From positions 56,569,395 through 56,633,394 of the forward strand of contig NC_092238.1 of NCBI RefSeq assembly GCF_036320965.1: a stretch of DNA of 64,000 nucleotides, in the 5' to 3' direction. Made by a program: the position numbers and the translations under genes. Shown piece by piece: positions 41,314-64,000 of the stretch. The notes beneath the pieces were generated by a model. The model made no database searches and was not told where the DNA came from. It saw only the letters and a program-made list of their open reading frames with translations. Position 1 is the stretch's first letter. The number at the start of each line of letters is the position of its first letter. This DNA comes from Panulirus ornatus. Its lineage: Eukaryota > Arthropoda > Malacostraca > Decapoda > Palinuridae.

Positions 41314-42242
41314 GTCAACTGGGAGGTTAGTTTGAATGGAGATAAACTGGAGAATGTAAAGTGTTTTAGATATCTAGGAGTGGATCTTGCAGCGGATGGA
41401 ACCATGGAAGCGGAAGTGAATCATAGCTATGGTGGGGGAGGGGGCGAAAATCCTGGGAGCCTTGAAGTATGTGTGGAAGTCGAGAACATTATCTCGGAAA
41501 GCAAAAATGTGTATGTTTGAAGGAATAGTGGTTCCAACAATGTTGTATGGTTGCGAGACATGGGCTATGGATAGATTTGTCTGCAGGAGGGTGGATGTGC
41601 TGGAAATGAGATGTTTGAGGACAATGTGTGGTGTGAGGTGGTTTGATCGAGTGAGTAATGTAAGGGTAAGAGAGATGTGTGGAAATAGAAAGAGCGTGGT
41701 TGAGAGAGCAGAAGAGGGTGTTTTGAAATGGTTTGGGCAAATGTAGAGAATGAGTGAGGAAAGATTGACCAAGAGGATACATGTGTCGGAGGTGGAGGGA
41801 ACGAGGAGAAGTGGGAGACCAAATTGGAGGTGGAAAGATGGAGTGAAAAAGGTTTTGTGTTATCGTGGCCTGAACATGCAGGAGGGTGAAAGGAGGGCAA
41901 GGAATAGAGTGAATTGGATCGATGTGGTATACCGGGGTTGACGTGTTGTCAGTGGATTGAATCAGGGCATGTGAAGCGTCTTGGGTAAACCATGGGAAGT
42001 TGTGTGGGGCCTGGATGTTGAAAGGGAGCTGTGGTGTCTGGCATTATTGCGTGGCAGCTAGAGACTGAGTGTGAACGAATGGGGCCTTTGATGTCTTTTC
42101 CTAGTGCTACCTCGCACATATGAGGGGGGAGGGGTACGGTATTCCATGTGTGGCGAGGTGGCACATACCCCGTTGCTCACCATTGTGAGAAGAAGGGTAT
42201 TCGAGTACTTAGTATTTCGAATAGTTGTTTCCTATTATACAG

Positions 42243-42313
42243 TCCCTGAGCCTATCGGTTAGCATGCCTGCCTCTTGCACAAGGGGTCCCAGGTTCGATC
42301 CTGGCTGTTGGAG
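42243..42313 (+). ncRNA. tRNA-like sequence, unit 1
   Basis: GCCTATCGGTTAGCA resembles a pol III A box and GGTTCGATCC a B box missing one base. The T-arm forms a perfect 5-bp stem (CCAGG/CCTGG) with a 6-nt loop. The anticodon arm has a CCTCT/AGGGG stem with an irregular loop, and the acceptor stem has two mismatches. It reads as a tRNA-derived SINE or satellite head, not a working tRNA. Confidence 0.5.
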
Positions 42314-42518
42314 ATTTGTATGTTCTATGAAGGTGCGTGTTCATATACACTTTATTCGTATTCATATAACTCCGCGTTGTACAGTTGGGTTCGGTAAAAC
42401 GCTATCAGCTGGCTATGTGTTCTGTTCGGAAACAACCGATAGACCCCGTTGCTCACCATTGTGAGACGAAGGGTATTCGAGTATTTAGTATTTCGAATAG
42501 TTGCTTCCTATTATAGAG

Positions 42519-42589
42519 TCCCTTAGCCTAGCGGTTAGCATGCCTGCGTCTTGCACAAGGGGTCCCAGGTTCGATCCTCGCTGTTGGAG
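42519..42589 (+). ncRNA. tRNA-like sequence, unit 2
   Basis: Same structure 276 bp downstream, with a better A box (TAGCCTAGCGGTTAGCA) and a GCTGTTGGAG 3' side; CCAGG on the 5' side of the T-arm now faces CCTCG, weakening that stem. No anticodon identity is claimed. Confidence 0.5.
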
Positions 42590-42846
42590 ATTTGTATGTT
42601 CTATGAAGGTGCGCGTTCATATACACTTTATTCGTATTCGTATAACTCCGCGTTGTACAGTTGGGTTCGGTAAAATGCTATCAGCTGGCTATGTGTTCTG
42701 TTCGGAAACAACCGATAGACCCCGTTGTTCACCATTGTGAGACGAAGGGTATTCGAGTACTTAGTATTTCGAATAGTTGTTTCCTATTATACAGTCCCTT
42801 AGCCTCGCGGTTAGCATGCCTGCCTCTTGCACAAGGGGTCCCAGGT

Positions 42847-47611
<4,765 letters not shown>

Positions 47612-47680
<69 letters not shown>
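47612..47680. repeat. (TA)n microsatellite
   Basis: About 69 bp of TA between SINE-like b and LINE fragment X. Confidence 0.96.
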
Positions 47681-47684
<4 letters not shown>

Positions 47685-47848
47685 TTATTCTATTATACCT
47701 TGTCGCTGTCTTCCGTGTTAGCGATGTAGCGTAAGAAAACAGACGAAAAAATGGCTGAACTAAACCAAAAACACATGTATATACAAACACGTCCACACAC
47801 GCCCATATACATATCTGCACATCTCAACTTATGTATATATACACACAG

Positions 47849-47861
<13 letters not shown>
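47681..47861 (-). mobile_element. RTE-like LINE fragment X: 3' end of a long 3' UTR
   Basis: Minus-strand 3' terminus with stem-loop relic (TTCCGTGTTAGCGATGTAGCG), the GTCCACACACGC and CATCTCAA segments of the long form, then (AC)n/(TA)n. No coding sequence. Confidence 0.83.

Positions 47862-47914
<53 letters not shown>
47862..47914. repeat. (TA)n microsatellite
   Basis: About 52 bp of TA continuing from an (AC)n inside fragment X; followed by the 3' end of copy Y. Confidence 0.95.
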
Positions 47915-52575
<4,661 letters not shown>

Positions 52576-52590
52576 CATTTTTCCTTTCCT

Positions 52591-54281
52591 AGATAATGTT
52601 CTCGACTTCCACACATTTTTCAACGCACCCAAAACTTTTTAGCCCCCTCCCCCATCCTATGAGTCACTTCCGCTTCTATAGTTCCATCCGCTGCCAAATC
52701 CACTCCCAGATATCTAAAACAATTCACTTCCTCCAGTTTTTCTCCATTCAAACTTACCTCCCAGTTGACTTTTCCCTCAACCCTACTGTACCTAATAACC
52801 TTGCTCTTATTCACATTTACTCTCAGCTTTCTTCTTTTACATAATACCAAACTCAGTCACCAGCCTCTGCAGTTTCTCACACGAATCAGCCACCAGCGCT
52901 GTATCGTCAGTGAACAACAACTGACTCACTTCTCAAGCTCTCTCATCCACAACACACTGCATAAAGAATTTTTATCAACCCAATCATACACTTTCACCAG
53001 ATCCATAAAAGCTACATACAAATCCATTTGCTTTTCTAAGTATTTCTCACAAACATTCTTCAAAGCAAACACCTGATCCACACATCCTCTACCACTTCTG
53101 AAGCCACACTGATCTTCCCCAATCTGATGCTCTGTACATACCTTCACCCTCTCAATCAATATCCTCCCATATAATATCCCAGAAATACTCAACAAACTTA
53201 TATCTCCGTAATTTGAGCACTCAAATTTTGTCATCTGTGCCTTTGTACTATGGCACTATGAAAGCATTCCGCCAATCCTCAGGCACCTGACCATTAGTCG
53301 TACATACACTGAATAACCTTACCAATCAGTCAACAATACAGTCACCCCCTTTTTTAATAAATTCCATTGTAATACCATCCAAACCCGCTACCTTGCAGGC
53401 TTTCATCTTTCGCAAAGCTTTTACTACCTCTTCTCTGTCTCCCTAACCACTTTGCACACCACCTCGACCAAAGCACCTTATATTTGCCAATCTATCATGA
53501 AACACATTCAACAAACCTTCAAAGTACTCACTCCATCACTTCTCACATCACCACTACTTATTATCACCTCCTCAATATCCAATTTCACTGAAATTCCCAT
53601 TGATTCCCTTGTCTTACGCACTTTATTTACCTCCTTCTAAAACATCTTTTAACTTTCCCTGATATTTAATGATACTCCCTCAACCCAACTCTCATTTGCC
53701 CTCTTTTTCACCTCTTGCGCCTTTCTCTTAACCTCCTGTCTCTTTCTTTTATACATCTCCCATTCATTTGCATTATTTCCTTGCAAAAATCGTCCAAATG
53801 CCTTGCTCTTCTCTTTCACTCACAATCTTACTTCTTTATCCCACCACTCACTATCCTTCATAATCTGCCCACCTCCCACGCTTCTCATACCACAAACATC
53901 TTTTGTTCAAGCCATCACTGATTCCCTAAATACATCCCATTCCTCCCACACTCCCCTTATGTCCTTTGTTCTCACCTTTTTCCATTCTGTACTATTTCTA
54001 TCCTGGTATTTCCTGACACAAGTCCTTTCCAAGTTCACTTACTCTCACCACTCTCTTCACCCCAACATTCTTTCTTCTTTACTGGAAACCTCTACAAATC
54101 TTCACTTTCGCCTCAATAAGATAATATTTAGACATCCCTCTAGTTGCACCTCGCAGCACTTCAACATCCAAAAATCTCTCTTTTGCGCGCCTATCAATTA
54201 GCAAGTAATACAATAACTCTATCTGGCCATCCCTGCTATTTACATACGCACACTTTTGAATATCTCTCTTTTTAAACCAAT
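52591..54281 (-). mobile_element. RTE-like LINE copy AA, internal piece
   Basis: Minus strand, from WFKKRDI of the endonuclease (54260) to the KSRTLSR segment (52591). About 250 bp of RT between the catalytic block and SMQSVVDER are missing at 52964. It is separated from Z by a 15-bp T-rich filler and joins BB head to head at TATCCC. Frames are degraded. Confidence 0.84.
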
Positions 54282-55020
54282 ATCCCTAGGGATAGGAGAG
54301 AAAGAATACTTACAACGCGTTTCTCATGGGTCATAGAAGGCGACTAAATAGGACGGGAGTGGGGGGGGGGGGGCTGGAATCCCTTCCCTCCTTCTATTAT
54401 AACTTTCTTAAAGTGGAAACAGGAGAAAGAGTCACGCAGGGAGTGCTCGTCGTCATGAAAGGTTCAGACTGGGGTGTCTAAATGTGTGTGGAAGCAACCA
54501 AGATGAGAGAAAAGGAGAGGTAGGAAGAATGTTTGAGGAAAGGAACCTGGATGTTTTGGCTCTGAGTGAAACGAATCTCAAGGGTAAAGGGGAAGAGTGG
54601 TTTGGGAATGTCTTGGGAATAAAGTCAGGGGCTACTGAGAGGACAAGAGCAAGGGAAGAAGTAGCACTATTCCTGAACCAGGAGTGGTGGGAGTAAGTGA
54701 TAGAGTGTAAGAAAGTAACCGCTAGATTGATATGGGTAAAACTGAAAGTGGATGGAGAGAGATGGGTGATTCCTGGTGCATATGGACCTGGGCATGAGAA
54801 GAAAGATCATGAGAGGCAAGTGTTTTGGGAGCAGCTGAGTGAGTGGGTTAGTAGTTTTGATGCAAGAGACCGGGTTATAGCGATTGGTTATTTGAATGCA
54901 AAGAGTGAGTAATATGGCAGTTGAGGGAATAATTATTTTACATGGGATGTTCAGTGTTGCAAATGGATATGGTGAAGAGCCTGTACATTTATGTGCTGAA
55001 AAAGGACTGGTAATTGAATA
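54282..55020 (+). mobile_element. RTE-like LINE copy BB: complete 5' end, cut in the endonuclease
   Basis: From the TATCCCTAGGGATA palindrome through the 5' UTR and endonuclease motifs ([18 protein letters not shown]) to EKGLVIE, where it passes into (TA)n. The expected ATG reads GTG (AAAGTGGAAAC). Frames: 54484-54696, 54697-54912. Loss of the 3' part is unusual for a LINE. Confidence 0.86.
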
Positions 55021-59449
<4,429 letters not shown>

Positions 59450-59541
<92 letters not shown>

Positions 59542-59566
59542 GTACATACATATGTATATATACATA

Positions 59567-59640
<74 letters not shown>
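59450..59640. repeat. (TA)n microsatellite
   Basis: About 190 bp of TA with TACATATGTACA interruptions in the middle. Confidence 0.97.

Positions 59641-61316
<1,676 letters not shown>

Positions 61317-61380
<64 letters not shown>
61317..61380. repeat. (TA)n microsatellite between copies DD and EE
   Basis: About 62 bp of TA with one TGTA. Confidence 0.96.
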
Positions 61381-61382
<2 letters not shown>

Positions 61383-63957
61383 TATCCCTGGGGATAGGGG
61401 ATTAAGAATACTTCCCACGCATTCCTCACGTGTCGTAGAAGGCGACTAAAGGGGACGGGAGCGGAGGGCCAGAAAGCCTCCCCTCCTTGTATTTTAACTT
61501 TCTAAAAGGCGAAACAGAAGAAGGAGTCACGCGAGGAGTGCTCATCCTCCTCGAAGGCTCAAGCTGGGGTGTCTAAATGTGTGTGGATGTAACGAAGATG
61601 TGAAAAAAGGAGAGATAGGTAGTATGTTTGAGGAAAGAAACCTGGATGTTTTGGCTCTGAGTGAAACGAAGCTAAAGGGTAAAGGGGAAGAGTGGTTTAG
61701 GAATGTCTTGGGAGTAAAGTCAGGTGGTAGTGAGAGGACAAGAGCAAGGGAAGGAGTAGCACTACTCCTGAATGAGGAGTTGTGGGAGTATGTGATAGAG
61801 TGTAATAAAGTAAATTCTAGATTGATATCGGTAAAACTGAAAGTTGATGGAGAGAGATGGGTGATTATTGGTGCATATTCACCTGGGTATGAGAAGAAAG
61901 ATCATGAGAGGCAAGTGTTTTGGGAGCAGCTGAATGAGTGTGTTAGTGGTTTTGATGCAAAAGACCGGGTTATAGTGATGGGTGATTTGAATGCAAAGGT
62001 GAGTAATGTGGCAGTTGAGGGAATAATTGGTATACATGGGGTGTTCAGTGTTGTAAATGGATATGGTGAAGAGCTTGTAGATTTATGTGCTGAAAAAGGA
62101 CTGGTGATTGGGAATACCTGGTTTAAAAAGCGAGATATACATAAGTATACGTATGTAAGTTGGAGAGATGGCCAGAGAGCGTTATTGGATTACGTGTTGT
62201 TTGACAGGCGCGCGAAAGAGAGACTTTTGGATGGTATTGTGCTGAGAGGTGCAACTGGAGGGATGTCTGATCATTATCTTTTGGAGGCGAAAGTGAAGAT
62301 TTTCATGGGTTTTCAGAAAAGAAGAAAGAATGTTGGGTTGAAGAGGGTGGTGGGAGTAAGTGAGCTTGTGAGGTAGACTTGTGTGAGGAAGTATCAGGAG
62401 ACTGAGTACAGAATGGAAAAAGGTAAGAACAAAGGAGGTAAGAGGAGTAGGGGAGGAATGGGATGTATTTAGGGAATCAGTGATGGCTTGCGCAAAACAT
62501 GCTTGTGGCATGAGAAGCATGGGAGGTGGGTTAATTTGAAAGGGTAGTGAGTCTTTGGATAAAGAAGTAAGATTATTAGCGAAAGAGAACAGAGGCATTT
62601 GGACGATTTTTGCAGGGAAAAAATGCAAATGAGTGGGAGATGTATGGAAGAAAAACAGGAGATCAAGAAAAAAGTGAGAGAGGTGAAAAAGCGGGCAATA
62701 GAGAGTTGGGGTGAGAAAGTAGCATTAAATCTTAGGGAGAACAAAAAGATGTTCTGGAAGGAGGTAAATAAAGTGCGTAAGACAAAGGAGCAAATAGGAA
62801 CTTCAGTGAAGGGGGCTAGTGGGGAGATGATAACAAGTAGTGGTGATGTGAGAAGGAGATGGAGTGAGTATTTTAAAGTTTTGTTGGATGTGTTTGATGA
62901 TAGAGTGGCAGATATAGGGTGTTTTGTTCGAGGTGGTGTGCAAAGTGAGAGGGTTGGGGAAAATGATTTGGTAAATAGCGAAGAGGTAGTAAAAGCTTTA
63001 CGGAAGATGAAAGCCGGCAAAGAAGCAGGTTTGGATGGTATTGCAGTGGAATTTATTAAAAAAGGGGGTGACTGTATAGTTGACTTGTTGGTAAGGTTAT
63101 CTAATGTATGTATGATTCATGGTGAGGTGCCTGAGGATTGGAGAAATGCTTGCATAGTGCCATTGTACAAAGGCAAAGGGAATAAGGATGAGTGCTCAAA
63201 TTAAACAGTATAAGCGTGTTGAGTATTCCTGGTAAATTATATGGGAGGGTATTGATTGAGAGGGTGAAGGCATGTACAGAGAATCAGGTTGGGGAAGAGC
63301 ATTGTGGTTTCAGAAGTGGTAGAGGATGTGTGGATCAGGTGTTTGCTATGAAGAATGTATGTGAGAAATACTTAGAAAAGCAAATGGATTTGTATGTAGC
63401 ATTTATGGATATGGAGAGGGCATATTATAGAGTTAATAGAGATGATCTCTGGAAGGTACTAAGAATATATGGTGTGGGAGGCAAGTTGTTACAAGCAGTG
63501 AAAAGTTTTTATCGAGGATGTAAGGAATGTGTACGTGTAGGAAGATAGGAAAGTGATAGGTTCTCGGTGAATGTAGGTTTACGGCAGGTGTGTGTGATGT
63601 CTCCATGGTTGTTTAACTTGTTTATGGATGGGTTGTTAGGGAGGTGAAGGCAGAGTTTTGGAAAGAGGGGCAAGTATGCAGTCTGTTGGGGATGAGAGAG
63701 CTTGGGAAGTGAGTCAGTTGTTGTTCGTTGATGATACAGCGATGGTGGCTGATTCATGTGAGAAACTGCAGAAGCTGGTAACTGAATTTGGTAAAGTGAG
63801 TGAAAGAAGAAAGTTAAGAGTAAATGTGAATAAGAGCAAGGTATTAGGTACAATAGGGTTGAGGGTCAACTCAATTGGGGGGTAAGTTTGAATGGAGAAA
63901 AACTGGAGAAAGTAAAGTGTTTTAGATATCTGGGAGTGGATCTGGCAGCGTATGAAA

Positions 63958-63960
<3 letters not shown>
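61381..63960 (+). mobile_element. RTE-like LINE copy EE: complete 5' end, cut after the RT
   Basis: From TTATCCCTGGGGATA through 5' UTR, endonuclease, linker and RT to GGAACCAT, where (TA)n begins and the window ends. The usual ORF ATG is changed to AGG (AAAAGGCGAAAC). The endonuclease is open to TAG at 62374-62376; later pieces are 62599-63204 and 63192-63548; FADD reads FVDD near 63725. Missing C-terminal domain and 3' UTR. Confidence 0.88.
61513..62376 (+). pseudogene. LINE APE-type endonuclease of copy EE, start codon lost
   Basis: Reads LGCLNVCGCNEDVKKGEIG, LALSETKLKG, WVIIGAYSPG, VIVMGDLNAKV, LLDYVLFDRR and MSDHYLLEAKV in one frame, so all recognisable endonuclease motifs are intact. 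The normal ATG is AGG; a downstream GTG is not a convincing eukaryotic start. A nonsense codon truncates it before the RT. Confidence 0.82.

Positions 63961-64000
<40 letters not shown>
63961..64000. repeat. (TA)n microsatellite at window end
   Basis: TA repeat running off the window from the broken end of copy EE. Confidence 0.95.

Noticed and set aside
42243..42589. Functional tRNA genes
   Set aside because: B box lacks one base, the anticodon arm is irregular and the acceptor stem is mismatched.
42225..42740. Two 79-codon frames repeated in tandem ([13 protein letters not shown])
   Set aside because: They are translations of the tRNA-like repeat; the repeat period and RNA-type motifs explain them better.

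Overview
This is repeat-dominated eukaryotic DNA with no recognisable cellular gene. About four fifths of it consists of roughly thirty copies or fragments, on both strands, of one non-LTR retrotransposon (LINE). Its single ORF reads APE-type endonuclease, then reverse transcriptase, then a C-terminal domain, as in the RTE clade. The copies are separated by some thirty (TA)n microsatellites of about 50 to 500 bp. A (TA)-rich genome with such LINEs, a Penelope-like element and a tRNA-like tandem repeat would suit an arthropod, perhaps a decapod crustacean; that is an inference from general resemblance.

Layout. 1-6700: three 5'-truncated LINE copies; the third keeps a stop-free RT ORF (3975-6428). 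6703-7214: low-copy DNA. 7215-10449: a full-length LINE (D) with four nonsense codons and one frameshift. 10854-21598: an inverted segmental duplication whose 3.6-kb arms (10854-14480 and 18023-21598) each carry the same two LINE copies and flank a 3.5-kb spacer. 21669-28290: copies J and M with long ORFs, and a small rearranged pair (K/L). 28423-29212: low-copy DNA partly homologous to the first. 29320-31749: one insertion with an inverted 5' half, the structure expected of twin priming. 31889-35440: full-length copy P. 35652-36783: a Penelope-like element (RT YVDD motif, GIY-YIG endonuclease) with a hammerhead-like motif at its 3' end. 36900-42160: copies Q, R and S. 42165-42848: 2.5 units of a 276-bp tRNA-like tandem repeat. 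43291-46865: full-length copy V. 47366-47611 and 59028-59892: short SINE-like elements. 47681-58793: further LINE copies, including the near-full-length CC. 59999-64000: copies DD and EE, ending in another (TA)n.

The window's most interesting system is a pair of elements. The autonomous LINE has a characteristic 5' end (a TATCCC..GGGATA palindrome) and a 3' stem-loop (CTCGC-4 nt-GCGGG inside CGCT/AGCG). A ~245-bp non-autonomous element carries both LINE ends around a private module that folds into a long hairpin. Every complete 3' end of either element runs through a short A-rich stretch into (TA)n, and nearly all 5' ends, truncated or complete, also abut (TA)n. This suggests target-primed insertion into (TA)n microsatellites, so that insertions land in each other's flanks and build chains. 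No LINE copy is both full length and open; C, J, M and O are the best preserved and all have the short form of the 3' UTR.
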